A DNA stretch of 64,000 nucleotides from Amphiura filiformis (GCF_039555335.1 NW_027305506.1:1-64000), one strand, 5' to 3'; positions 1-11,236 are shown, numbered from the stretch's first letter. The notes: a model not told the origin generated them from the letters alone. Made by a program: numbers and translations.

Positions 1-620
1 ATAAAAAGTGGTAACCATGTGTGTTCTTCCTTTTTCAAAACCCCCCTTTTCACTGATTTTTCATTGATTTTACCCCCTTTTTTGCCAAATCACTGACAAA
101 ATCAGGGTAAAAATACCCCTTTTCAAGGTTTTCAATGAGAAGATTTCCAGACACCCCTTTTCAATGACTCCAAATATTTTAATATATTAATGAATACATG
201 TTTTATGAACATCCGAACGAACATTACCGAGTATGACTGATCGCCCGACTGATCGAGTGTCGTGGGTGGAGTGTTTCTTTAAAACTGAGCTTGAAATTTT
301 CGAAAAAAAACTCACGGATTGCATGATAGGTTCCAAATTCGGCAGCTTTGTTAGTTTGACACATGTCAAATGCCCCGGTAAGCTTACTTTGATTTATTTA
401 CTTCACGAACGGAATCAATGAAATGCCAGAGGATGGAGGCTGAAGACTCGGGCTGAAGACATCGATCGAACGAACTTGTGAAATACCCCTTTTTTTTTAA
501 ATTTCGCGGAGACAATGCTCAGAATACCCCCTTTTTTCGCGATTTCGCGGTCCGCGATTTCAGTCAACAAAATACCTCTTTTCCGCGAAATTTAGAACAC
601 ACATGGTTACCACTTTTTAT
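1..620. mobile_element. MITE with perfect 27-bp terminal inverted repeats
   Basis: Bases 1-27 are the exact reverse complement of 594-620; the arm begins ATAAAAAGTGGTAACCATGT. The interior is a set of short A/T tracts broken by CCCC(C) runs (for example 40-60, 485-500 and 520-540), with no credible coding frame. The left end coincides with the window edge, so the arm may be longer and the target duplication cannot be read. The layout is that of a non-autonomous DNA transposon; the superfamily is not determined. Confidence 0.75.
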
Positions 621-652
621 GTTGACCTGGGGTACCGGGTGACTTTGAAACT

Positions 653-745
653 TTGGGTACAAATTAGGTCAAATTTTGCACTATGATTGTTTATTTGAGG
701 TTATTGGACTATGCCATTGAGATTAGGCTATTGTAGTCCATAGTG
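653..745 (+). repeat. Dispersed repeat shared with 51693-51807
   Basis: This block (TTTGGGTACA, then a TTTGCACT.TGATT core, then GAGGTTATTG and CCATAGTGT) recurs with substitutions and small gaps at 51693-51807, inside the insert that splits the recombinase gene. It is a dispersed non-coding repeat fragment of unknown class. Confidence 0.6.
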
Positions 746-759
746 TTGGTCACCGTCTA

Positions 760-3160
760 TCGGGTTCTAATAGGCGGTAAACTGGTTAAGCCATACAAAG
801 GTCAAAGGTCTGGGTTTATTTGGTGTTTTTATAAGTCCATTAATTTTGTATTTTAAACAAAGAATATAGTATATTATATACGCACACCATTTTATCCCGT
901 GCATATCAGAAAACAATAATAAAATAAAATCCAAGCAAATTGTGGTTTTATTTCTGAGCTGGGCATAATTTTAGCAAAACAATTGCGAAGTAAATCTAGC
1001 AAGAGTGAAATTAGAAGCTTTTCACAAAGTTGTGCCAATAAGGTGCCCCCACCATAGCGGGCGCCCCCCAAAACGAGAACTGTCTCATTCTCCTGTGAGC
1101 TTCGATCAAAGTGCAAAATGTGACCACTTTAAACTTCAACGGCCATTTTGCAATGTTCATTTTCTCGGTAAAATGACGATTTGGGTACACGATAACTCAA
1201 TAAATACAGCATCTATAGGTAAGCAATAAATTATTATGCTCATCATTAAAAGCATGATTGACTCAAGAAACCGTTTTCTCATTTTTTTGTATTTTTGTCT
1301 ATTTCCGATTTTAGGCATCATATTGTACAAATAGGCGTTTGTGAATTTTACAAATTTCATTTTGATGACTTATATGGTCAATATCTCAAAAAATAAGACC
1401 AATATCAAAAAATATAAAAACAGGTTTTGGAATGGTGCCTCAAGATTAAGAAAAAACAAAACAAACATTTTTCGAAAGAGTGTTTTTTGTTATGATGCAC
1501 CAATCAAAAATTGCTTCATAATTGTTGTTTTTACACCAAATGTATTTATATTGACATTCATTGATGTCTTGCCATTATAATAATGTATACTTTTATATGT
1601 CTTGCGTGAATAATTACAAAGTTATGGCACTTTTACTACATGCATGTCTGAGAGTACACAGCCACCTTACTGGCATTATATGTTGTTATCTCTCATCTTA
1701 CTAATATAATAAACAAATTTGTACCCAGGGGTAATAATCAAAAGAACTTTTAAAGGTAGGGGGTTGGTGAGGAGGTATTTATATTTTTTTGAAACTAGGT
1801 ACTTCGATTTAGATTAGTGATTTCCTTTCATGTTTATCCAAAAAATCAGTGAACATTCATGGTTGTATGATTTATTTAGCCAAAAATCTGGTTTTTGGCA
1901 TGTTGTTATTATTTTGATATCACTGGATAGATGAGACACATATTTGGTACACTGCAATAATATGGAGTTTAAGTCAGTGGGTTGCCGGGGGAAGAAAGAA
2001 AAAATGTGCGTGCAGTCAGCATAAGTTTGGCCCAATTTGATAGATATATCTGGGCTCGTAGAGCACGCCAATTTTCTGTTTCATACTATTTGAAGTAAAA
2101 GTTGATACATATTGGGTTCCTTTTGTGCAAAGCATGCAAAAATATGCGATTTTATACCCAAATCAAGGTGCTTACTAAATGTGTGTGTATTTAAGGGATG
2201 GGTTTATATGTGTGTTAATGGAGGAGAAATGGGAGGATTTTGGCATGTTTGCTGTGATTGTTTGCCTAGCAATATTGATCACAAGTACACAATTGATGGT
2301 GCATATCAAGGACCAAACTCTATAGTTTTATATTTGAGCACAATCACTTCTGTAAGGTCATGGGAAATTATGTAAATCGGCTTTTATATTTGATGTTGCA
2401 TATCGGCTGACGCACTTTTATTTTGAACCCAGTATTTCACAAAGTCCCTGTACTCTGATGACCCTATGAATTTTTTGCTGGTATGTTGAGCACTTTAAAC
2501 AATTAATTATAGTACTTACCTCCTACTTTAGGAACATGCGTATGCCTTAATGTATGTCGACCATGTCAACAACCCAGTGTAGTTTTACATGGTTGGAAAA
2601 GTCTATTTCCTTTCGCTATTTTGCCAATCATAATTCATAAATTGTCCAACTTTTTAACAAAAAAGAGTTTTGCAACTATTCCGCCAGCAAGGAAACACAA
2701 ATTTATGTGTATCCAGTGCGTCCTTTACGTTTAAATAGTTCAGTTTATTGTCAAGTTGTGCCTCTATACGCCATATTTACGGAATTGATGATACGAGCTG
2801 ATACGGAATTTTGAACCCAAATTTCTTGAAATATACATTACCTTTTAACTTCTCGCCACGAAATTGGATTCATAAGAAGGTCAAATACAAGCCTTCCATT
2901 ATGGCTGGTATCATCATCTCGATTGGTGTCTTGTGTTAGTATTATTCCATATTTTGCTGGTAGAAGTTCAATGAAACCCTCCATAATTCACGACTACTGT
3001 CACTTGTGTTATAAACTCGATGTGTTTACTATATTGTCGCTCGGGTCCGCGACTAATCGCAGGGACCGGTCTATCATTAGCTATTCTATACACTTTTCAA
3101 TAGCCTTATTGTGATGTGTGGGAGTTTTAAAAGCCGAGCCATGAACAAAATATAATGCGA
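760..3160. other. No recognisable gene or repeat
   Basis: A+T-rich sequence with only short open frames that lack domain-like composition or convincing splice context. I see no RNA gene, inverted repeat or tandem array here. Confidence 0.5.
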
Positions 3161-3340
3161 GCACCCGGGGGGCATCAACTTTAGAGGTGACGGTATGTGC
3201 CTGTCAATATATGCCTCTCTTTTGAAGCCGACTATACCCGATGACCAGGCACCTTCAGTTTTCAAAATATTATACCCAATGACCCTTTTTCATTTTGATT
3301 GTACATAATGACCCTTTTTTTTATTAAAAAAAGCCAAACG
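3160..3340. repeat. Fragment related to the GGGGTACTCA-type MITE
   Basis: Starts with CACCCGGGGGGCATCAACTT and runs through GACGGTATGTGCC and several 'atgaccctttt' / 'atacccgatgacc' words. It resembles the left half of the better preserved element at 32051-32418 (CCGGGG, then GGGACGTGCCGC, then 'ccatatatacc' words). Only one half is recognisable, so this is a relic. Confidence 0.4.
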
Positions 3341-6080
3341 TTTTGTACTGATATGCGCCTACTTCGCGACGCTTGTAGGCACATATACCAATCAATTCTA
3401 AAGTTGAGTGCCCAGGGCGAGCGCATACTGCGGGCCAATGAACAATGAGATAGTGGCTTTTCTGATATTGCTTTGAGGAACTGTTGAAGTATAAATCAGC
3501 CAACGAGTAGGTGTGTCCAAATTGCACATCTTGAATTGAGACCAAGACATGCTGTTATTTCAATTGTTATACCGTTCCGGCTGGTTTATTACCTACCATT
3601 GCCTACGAGATGCAGTTCTAAGGTGACAGAGGGACAGGTCTGCAATTCGATTCCACAACCATTCATACCTTTCATCTGTTTTATTGTATTATCGTGCGAA
3701 TTGCTCCGTGGTACCTTACGGGTACCTGAATTTTATTTGAATGAAGATGACTCTGTCATGCTCGACGTCATATTGCATAATTTCTATACAGTATATGCAA
3801 TAAACCAACCAGAACAGTATAACAATTGAAATAATAGGCAGTTCTAAGATAGGTTAAGAAGAATATAACGTCACAATTCTGTATTATTATTCAAGGTTGT
3901 AACGTGTGTCTATGCTGTCATGTAGGCCTACCTGGCAACAGACACGCCCCAGGTACAAACAGATGAAATTTGTAGAAAAGCGTGATTATGACAAAAACAT
4001 TAAAAATTATACTTTGAGGTATTGTTTTTTAATTTTGTATGGCAGATCATACATACACATGTGCTGAGGTCAAAAAGGTAAAAATTTTGTTTTTGACCCC
4101 TGACTCACCTGTCATTCCAAACAACCCCTTAAACAGCACTGCTAAGAACAAGGAATATTTCTGTTTTCTTTAAGATGTCTGGGGCATTGCTGCCCCCCTC
4201 AGACACGCCACTGGTTCAAATCATGAACATCATGGCGCGAAGCAGTATACTAGTGGGACCCTTAGGGCCCCTGGTGGAGTCTATGGGCAACACCCCATCT
4301 GGGGTGTAGGGGCAGAGGCCCCTGGAAGCTGATGGATTTGAGCTTTTCAATATAGTGGACCCTACTATTCAACATCTGGGCCGGGAGACAGGTGAAGTAC
4401 CACTGCCAATATTATACTCAGAGGCTATCAGTATACCAACACAGTATCCTGAAACAGCTTTATTCAAGATGGCTAGCCCTTTGTTATTGGAGCCCTGTAG
4501 CCCATAATATTCAATATATGAGGCTTATGTAGGCCTACCCATGTAAAAGAGGCTTATTAACTTAAGTTTTGAGAAAAGGGGTTCAATATGAACGAACCTT
4601 ATAAGAAATGGAAAGAAAGACAAAAGCTTTGAACATAAAGAATATGCATGACTCTTTTTTATATCTGGGTGGGTGGGTGGATTGGAACATTTGATCGTCA
4701 CTGACTGAGGTGAAAATGCAATTATGCAAATGGCACAAAAAACTGCCAGGCTTGGACAAAAGATGATTGAGACCTGACAAGGAATGTGATTGGATGAGCC
4801 AAAACAAAGAGGGAATTTGAATGGCCAAACTTAAGAGTTTGTTGCTATAACAACATAACAAACTCCACAACAACTAATATCCACTTGCTAGGGTTTCAAG
4901 TGGGATGAAAGGATCAAACCGACACATGGATGAGCAGAAGTCTCCATGTATGCTGGGCTAATCTAGGTTTTTTAAGAGATGAATTGGATTCACACTAAAA
5001 ATGTAATTGTTTGTGATTTTTTATAATAATTGAATTATCTAGTTTGATGTTTGGTGCAATCAATATATTTGAAGTAAGTTAATTAGTCAAACATGTTGTT
5101 GTAAAGTTATTTTGTATTCAATTTGTATTGTAAGGATTGCATTTATCTAACTTCGTAAGTTTAATATTGTGTATTTGAATGTATGCAGCATTTTAAAAAC
5201 CTTGTTGGATAATATAATTGTGTTATGTAATATTATTGTTTTATTGATCATTGGGTCTCAAAGAAGAATGGGTGATTAATTGTATTTTCAACTAATTGAG
5301 TTTCCATTAAACACCCTCCCTAGCACTACGCAATTGCACTTGATCCAGTCACCACTCACACATGAACTCATGAAAAGCGCCTTTGTGAGATCTCATGTGC
5401 AAGATTGATATTTTAAGCATTTAAAAACACTTCCATTGTAAGTTTCAATTTCCAGTAATTTTGGGATCTTGTTGGCGAATTTAGTGAACAAATAGTTAAA
5501 AGATCTCAAGGTCAAAATGTCCTCTTTCTGAGCATATTTTACATGCCTGTATTTCTGTGAGCCACATAACTTGACTCACTGAGCAGCATTATCAGAGCCA
5601 ATATTCATCATTCTATTTTGAGAACTAAAAAAATAACAAAAATAAATAAAAATGAATACAAATTAGAAATATAGACTTCTATGAAGAAAATTTCAGTGAC
5701 CTAAGGAAAGGTTAACATGCTCCCTTTTATTACAGACAATGGGGAAGTTCATTGGTAGATCACCAGCGCGGTCATCTTCGGAGTCTAATTTCACCCTTCT
5801 TAAGATGAGCACTCCTGGTGTAGTTCTCTCTTGGAAGATGACAAAATTGGAAAAAATCACCTTGTTGCAGTCTAACTTACAAACAAACAAAATCATCTTG
5901 TACTATCAATAACTATCAATAACTGGACTTAAGCTACACTAGCAAGTGCCACATCGTTGCAACGGTCCACCCTGGGTGATGTAAGGCAGCAGGCAGTACT
6001 AGTGTATAGCTATGAAAAGTGTCGTTGAGGAATAGTCATGAGTAAAATATCAACACTTTCACCATCAAAGCCTATTTTCA
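3340..6080. other. No recognisable gene
   Basis: Non-coding sequence. Minor items are a (GGGT)n tract at 4668-4680, a C-rich patch at 4190-4330 and a short direct repeat (ATCAATAACT) near 5907-5925. The open frames here are short and compositionally random. Confidence 0.45.
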
Positions 6081-6179
6081 CAGTATATTGTGCACTGGTG
6101 TCTCTGGACTTAGGACCAGGCTTTGGTGGGTCAACCGATTTATGAGATCACAACCTTCTCCATTCCCCCAGAGCATAAT

Positions 6180-6375
6180 TGATGGTGTTGGTATAAACTC
6201 TATCTGTCGGAATGCCTTTGTATTTCTGCATAGCCAGCCGCCTCACACTTTGTCAAAGAAGTTTCTTCCACCTTGGTCCTATGTTATGGAATGAGCTACC
6301 AGAAAATGTTGTCTGTTGTCCCACCTTGTCTGCTTTCAAGGCTGCAGTTAAAGCCAATAGTTGTCTTTTTACAAG
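6180..6375 (+). pseudogene. CR1-type LINE ORF2, C-terminal fragment
   Basis: Translated in the frame of 6212, the segment reads FFHLGPMLWNELPENV followed by CPTLSAFKAAVK. This is the usual extreme C-terminus of CR1/L2-type reverse-transcriptase proteins (LGP.LWN.LP....C.TL..FK..). The preceding residues are out of frame, so the copy is broken. The element's 3' untranslated tail seems to resume at 7371-7494, beyond a repeat insertion. Only the last few dozen codons remain; the RT and endonuclease domains are absent. Confidence 0.6.
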
Positions 6376-7370
6376 CCGACGACGGATGTCGGCTTGTTCT
6401 GTCTCTTCTCAATTCTTTCTTCTTTCTTCTTTCTTCTTTCTTCTTTCTTCTTTCTTCTTTCTTCTGGCAACCAATCAACTGCATCTAGCTTCGCAAAGGA
6501 TTGACAGATTTCAACCAAAGTTGACCCAAATGACCACTGGCTAGGCCAAACCTTCCATTTGACTTTGACCTCGCTGTGACCTTTGACCTAGCTATAATGG
6601 TCAAAAATGTGATTTCACAAAAATGCTACTCCTTCCACAAATTTCATGCAATGATCATGTGACTCATGCATATGAATCAACATGTGGCAGTGCTTAAAAC
6701 TTCCTAAAAGAATTGAGGTCAAAGGTCATTAAGGGGGTCATTTCTGGTCTGAAAGCTAAAAATATTCAAAAAATCACTGTCTTTACAAAATATATAGCAG
6801 AGAGTCGCCATTAGCACACATGCATTGCTACTAGCCAGGGTCTTTAGGATGCCTACAGGTTTGGGGTCAAAGGTCATTAAGGGGTTACTTCCGGTCAAAA
6901 ACCAAAAATGTTCAAAAAATTTTTATCTCAAAATGTAAACAGACCAGAATAATATAACCAACATACATGAATCAGTGTTACCTGATGTATGCATGGTATT
7001 TTTATTTTGGGGTCAAAAGGTCATTAAGGGGTCACTTCCTGTTTTTAGCTGAATAACTTCAAGAATTTTTATCTCAAGAACTGAACATGTTAGATTTTTT
7101 TAATTAAAATTGAAACAATGCATTTTGTCGGTGTACATAAGGTTTTTTTACATTGAGGTCAAAGGTCATTAAGGGGGTCAAAAGGTCAATCAAAAATTTT
7201 CAAAAATCAAAATCCATGTATAAGTTCCGATTAAGCTGAAATTCACCAGGAATATTTCTTATGACATCCTAAGCACAATGTAAGAGCAGTTGACCCCATC
7301 CGTGACCCAGGGGTCAAGTTATAGGGGTCAAATCGCGGCTTGTATTCAGCGTCTGTTGACTCTAGTTTAT
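6376..7370. mobile_element. Repeat insertion with CAAGCCG ends and AGGTCA direct repeats
   Basis: Begins with the hairpin CAAGCCGACGACGGATGTCG.. (arms CAAGCCGAC/GTCGGCTTG) and ends near CGCGGCTTGTATTC, so a short ACAAGCCG word is inverted at the two ends. The body holds degenerate units of about 140-150 bp, each containing a GGTCAAAGGTCATTAAGGGG-like core (near 6716, 6858, 7011 and 7156). The block separates the LINE C-terminal fragment from what looks like the same LINE's 3' tail, so it is probably a later non-autonomous insertion. The class is unknown. Confidence 0.5.
6411..6466 (+). repeat. (TTCTTTC)n microsatellite
   Basis: About seven tandem copies of a 7-bp pyrimidine unit, next to the left end of the CAAGCCG-bounded insertion. 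Confidence 0.9.
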
Positions 7371-7494
7371 CTTGTTTTTGCTTCTCAGTTAATTTTTGTT
7401 CACTTTGTATGTAGGGCTTCCCTTTAATTTAGTGCTCTTTGAGCACTATTGGGTATTGCCTGTGCTTTTTGCCAAATGTAATAAATAAATCAAT
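7371..7494 (+). mobile_element. LINE 3' tail with AATA/AATC repeat terminus
   Basis: Contains GAGCACTATTGGGTATTGCC and ends in a run of AATAAATAAATCAATCAATA. The same GAGCACTATTGGGCTTTGCC word followed by an ATAAATAA tail occurs at 19760-19815 and in the duplicate at 24379-24430. This is therefore a conserved 3' end of a LINE or SINE family. Confidence 0.55.
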
Positions 7495-7496
7495 CA

Positions 7497-8033
7497 ATAA
7501 ATAAAATGTAGCTGGCTCTCAGAGCTGTTTTGGAAGCAGTGTCTTGGATTGGTTTTCTTTTCCCCTTTGGGACTCCAAAGGCAGCTAAACACTTGGTTTA
7601 GTGATGTGTTATAGAAGTCTCTGCTTCCCATTTCTACTGGGAAGTAAAACACAGTCCATCCTCTGTTTTCACATTCGGCTACCAGGTCTTCATATTTACA
7701 CTTTTTCCTGGCGTACGCATTGGCTAGGTTATCCTCCGATGGTACTGTCAATTCTATGATGATTGCATGCTTGGTGGTGGCTGAATAGATCGTAATATCA
7801 GGCTGCTTGGCAGTTTCTGCTATTTCTGGAGGGAACACTATTGGCTTGTGCTCTTCATCCATCAGGAAGGTCCAGTCTCTAGCCTTCTTCAGGATGTTTT
7901 TACTCCAAGTCAAGTCAATAAAATTATGAAGTTTCCTTTGATTTTGTTTTAATTCAGAGTGGAAAGGAAAGGGACGTGAACCAACACAGAGCCAGAACAG
8001 ACATACCACAAGTGTTTTCAGGTCCTTGTCCAT
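7497..8033 (-). pseudogene. PD-(D/E)XK restriction-like endonuclease fragment, probably from a LINE
   Basis: An open frame of 179 codons. A PDITIYSATTKHAIIIELTVP segment (residues ~78-98) gives the PD...E-x-T core of a restriction-like nuclease. It is followed by an ARKKCKYEDLVAECENRGW helix and FPVEMGSRDF, an arrangement seen in the C-terminal nuclease domain of early-branching (RLE-type) non-LTR retrotransposons. The last ~35 residues look frame-shifted: another frame better continues the expected Leu/Ala-rich helix. No reverse transcriptase lies upstream on this strand, so only the 3' end of the element is present. It abuts a plus-strand LINE tail at 7494. Which RLE clade it belongs to is not determined. 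Confidence 0.55.
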
Positions 8034-8039
8034 GTGAAA

Positions 8040-8735
8040 TGGGGTAAGTTATCAGATTTGGTTTATTCATTGGATAGCCTAAAACCATTTTTCTTTTTAG
8101 AAATATTGACAAAATATGAAGATAACTGAAATGTTATGTCCGTTTTTGAGATCATGTTTCTGTTGGATTTGCACAGATATTTCTTGCACCCAGGTATAGA
8201 AGAATTAAAAAAGGTCTCTTAGTGTTCAGCTTATTCTTTCTAGGGGCATGTTACTATATTAGGCCAAAAATACAAAGTGTATGTATGGCCTTACTTGGTT
8301 TGAAAAAGAAATGGCTGGTCTGTCAATGACCTTTTTTTATCTTTTTTTTTAAAGACAACCACCAAAAGAACAAATTAAATATCAGTACTAAACAGAAGCT
8401 TGTCATCAAGTTGTACCAGACAATGTCAGACATGCACTAGACTTGAAAAATGAAAAATTGAAAAGATTTAAGGATGAAATAATACACAGACCGATCATTT
8501 TCACTATGAAATTAAATTGATCCAAGGAAAACAAAAAGGCAGTTGATTTGCAAAATTTTTGGGTCGGTCAAGTGAGGCCAAACATAGACTTTAGGGGACC
8601 TTAGTAAATATTCTAAAACTGCCAAAACAGGACACGTGTGGGGAATACAGGGTGTATAAAAATGATTGGTACCCATGAATATCCAGTGAGTATGGACAAG
8701 ACCGACCTATCAAAACACATCATAATAGCTACTTT
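8040..8735. other. No recognisable gene
   Basis: A+T-rich sequence with poly-T/A tracts (8334-8350). No domain-like frame and no repeat was recognised. Confidence 0.45.
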
Positions 8736-9606
8736 TTTGTCTCGCCTGATAAGGCAGGAGACTTTATAATCACTTTTCCGTGTGGGGCCGGGGTGTGGGG
8801 GTGTGTATGTGCGTGCGAGTTTACGGGCAAACGAGGACACACACAAGATTTTTCGCCCTAAACTGCGGACTTACTTCCAACCGAGGACAGTCCGCAATCT
8901 CAAACTGCTGCAAAAGACCTCAAATGCATGCTAAATGCTTTATAACGCTATTTGCCTGAAACCGAGGACCACACGTGTAAAAACTACTGTCTGCAGGCGA
9001 TGGCTAAAATTCCGTTTCGTATTATACACAAAATAAATCCGCCATTTTAGTCCACGGTTATGCGATGAAAACATCATACACACGTCCTCGGTTAGATAGC
9101 AAAACACAATGTCCTTGGTTGGCGACAAACACACACAGGGGTGGGGGTGTGTGTGTATGTGACAATTTGTTTAAAGTTTTGATTAAATGCTCTCAGATGA
9201 ACAGTTCAGATCCTATTGCAAGGAAACTTGGAAAGTATGAAGGTCTAAATGTTATGGTGTTGTGTCACATAATTTCAAGGTCATTTCAAGGTCACCATAG
9301 GTCATTGAGGTCAAATGTTTTATTGAAATTTGGATTAAGTTGCCAGCAGGCTATGTATTTCGCCATGCTTTGATGTATCGAGCTGCAATTTTGAACAGTG
9401 ATAGGGGCAAGTGTGTCGAGCTGCTCAGTGATGGGGAAAGTGCGGTAGGGCAGGATGGGCAGTACGGGGCAGGAGGAAGAGGGTAAGGCAGAAGTAAACA
9501 AGCAAAATACCCTGTAAACAAATTATCTGGAGATCCGTATGGGGTACAGTGACATAACTTGGTGGGGAGTAGCGCGACCAGAGGTTCTCGACCTGATTAG
9601 ATTTTG

Positions 9607-10510
9607 AGGTCATTTGGGGTCATCCGGGGTCACCCAGGGGTCATTTGAGGTCAAATTACTGAAAACTGTCGTATGGGCATGACATTTGGTGGGTACCATC
9701 AACATTTAGAGCCAAATTTTCGGAAGGTCATTTTGGGGTCATCCATGGTCACCCAGGGTCATCTGAGGTCAAATGACTAAAAACTGTTGTATGGGCATGA
9801 AACTTGGTGGGTACAGTCAACATGTAGAGCCAAAGTTTTGGAAGGTCATTTTGGGGTCATCCGGGGTCACCCAGGGTCATCTGAGGTCAAATTACTAAAA
9901 ACTGTCATATGGGAATGACACTTGGTGGTACAGTCAACATTTAGAGTCAAATTTTTGGAAGGTCATTTTGGGGTCACTTAGGGGTCATCTGAGGTAAAAT
10001 GACTAACAATTGTCGTATGGGCATGAAACTTGGTGGGTATAGCCAACATTTTGAGTCAAATTTTGGAAGGTCATTTTGGGGTCATCCAAGGTCACCCAGG
10101 GGTCATCTGAGGTCAAATGACTAAAATCTGTCATATGGGAATGAAACTTTGTGGGTACAGTCAAGAGTTGGAGCCATATTTTTGGAAGGTCATTTTGGGG
10201 TCATCCAAGGTCACCCAGGGGTCATCTGAGGTCAAATTACTAAAAACTGTTGTATGGGCATGAAATTTGGTTGGTACAGTCAACATTTAGAGCCAAAGTT
10301 TTTGAAGGTCATTTCAAGGTCACCCGTGGTCACCCAGGAGTCATCTGAGGTCAAATTGCTAAAACTGTCATATGGGCATGAAACTTGGTGGGTACAGTCA
10401 ACATTTAGAGCCAAATGTTTGGAAGGTTATTTTGGGGTCTTCCGAGGTCATCCAGGAGTCATCTGAGGTCAAATTACTAAAAACTATCATATGGGCATGA
10501 AACTTTGTGG
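9607..10510 (+). repeat. 118-bp minisatellite made of RGGTCA half-sites, ~8 copies
   Basis: The marker word TGTCGTATGGGCATGA recurs with variation near 9668, 9787, 9903, 10011, 10127, 10248, 10366 and 10486, giving a period close to 118 bp. Each unit contains a run such as AGGTCA-4 or 5 nt-GGGTCA-4-GGGTCA-4 or 5-GGGTCA-4-AGGTCA. A reverse-oriented relative of the same family forms the arrays at 17944-19160 and 22631-23770. Confidence 0.85.
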
Positions 10511-10516
10511 ATACAG

Positions 10517-10648
10517 GAGGCCGGTCAACTGCATATCCGTCTTTACACGCTTTTCAATACAGAATAAATGCTAACCTCTCGTGACATCATCCAAGCAGCA
10601 TTTCCCATTGAAAAGCGTGTAAAGACGGATATGCAGTTTACCGTTCTG
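10517..10648. mobile_element. 132-bp MITE inserted in the minisatellite
   Basis: The array phase is interrupted by a hairpin element. The arm CTGCATATCCGTCTTTACAC (with CGCTTTTCAA beyond it) is repeated in inverse orientation at the right end. ACAG flanks both sides (10513-10516 and 10649-10652), and the minisatellite resumes in register after the second ACAG, so the empty site can be read from neighbouring monomers. A 4-bp target duplication is the simplest reading. Confidence 0.75.
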
Positions 10649-10954
10649 ACAGTCAACATTTAGAGCCAAATGTTTGGAAAGTCATTTCAGGGTCACCATG
10701 GGTTGCAGGTTCATTTATTTCTACCAAAAGTAATCGCAAAAGTAGGCAGTTGCGAAAGCAGGCGAGACTTGTGGTTCGAGAACCGCCTTGTTTAGATTCA
10801 TGTCATGAAACAGTAAATTAAACAATTAGTGGGTTTTAGCGGGTTCGCCGTTGGACAAGTTTAGAACTGTCAAGCTTTCGTCAGGAGTAGCTCTGACTTC
10901 TTCAGGACAAAGTACCTAAGATTGAGACATGTAGACCGCCCCTTGTCTACTGAT

Positions 10955-10970
10955 GACTCTGAAAAGAGTC
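10955..10970 (-). other. Stem-loop, histone-type variant (unit 1)
   Basis: On the minus strand this reads GACTCTTTTCAGAGTC: a 6-bp stem and UUUC loop. It differs from the canonical histone 3' stem-loop by one compensated base pair. Confidence 0.6.
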
Positions 10971-11043
10971 GTTCACTGAAGACTGCCCCTTGTCAACAGA
11001 GAACAAGCAGATCTCGCCTATCTGCTAATATAAAGGTTTTGGT

Positions 11044-11059
11044 GGCTCTGAAAAGAGCC
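11044..11059 (-). other. Stem-loop identical to the histone mRNA 3' stem-loop (unit 2)
   Basis: On the minus strand this reads GGCTCTTTTCAGAGCC. The 5' flank is CAAAC and the 3' flank is ACCAAAAC. Stem, loop and flanks all fit the established metazoan replication-dependent histone 3' end. No histone coding sequence is present nearby. Confidence 0.7.
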
Positions 11060-11131
11060 GTTTGCTGAAGACTGCCCCTTGTCTACAGAAACAAGCAGAT
11101 CTCACCTATCTGCTGATTTTTAAGTTTTGGT

Positions 11132-11147
11132 GGCTCTGAAAAGAGCC
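11132..11147 (-). other. Stem-loop identical to the histone mRNA 3' stem-loop (unit 3)
   Basis: Same 16-nt sequence as the unit 88 bp away, again with CAAAC before and ACCAAAAC after it on the minus strand. Confidence 0.7.
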
Positions 11148-11219
11148 GTTTGCTGAAGACTGCCCCTTGTCAGCAGAACACGAGCAGACCTCGCCTATCT
11201 GCTAAATTAAAGGTTTGTT

Positions 11220-11236
11220 AGCTCTGAGAAAGAGCT
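11220..11236 (-). other. Degenerate stem-loop of the same array (unit 4)
   Basis: The minus strand reads AGCTCTTTCTCAGAGCT: the stem is kept but the loop is altered by one inserted base. It sits 88 bp from unit 3. Confidence 0.5.

Larger units (their letters stand above)
8736..10790. mobile_element. Composite repeat bounded by inverted GTCTCGCCTG words, enclosing a 118-bp minisatellite
   Basis: The left edge reads TTTTGTCTCGCCTGATAAGG. The right edge (10757-10790) reads GCAGGCGAGACTTGTGGTTC, so a TCTCGCCTG/CAGGCGAGA word is inverted at the two ends. The left interior has GT-rich and 'cgaggac' words (8780-9160); the right part is the 118-bp minisatellite. This looks like a non-autonomous element that captured or amplified a minisatellite. 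The exact termini and target duplication are uncertain. Confidence 0.45.

Noticed and set aside
6273-6544. Frames with repeated FFLLSS or RRKKEE residues
   Set aside because: Translation of the (TTCTTTC)n microsatellite.
9607-10510. Regular repeat array considered as a CRISPR
   Set aside because: The sequence is eukaryotic, the 118-bp unit is repeated throughout without unique spacers, and no cas-like genes exist.
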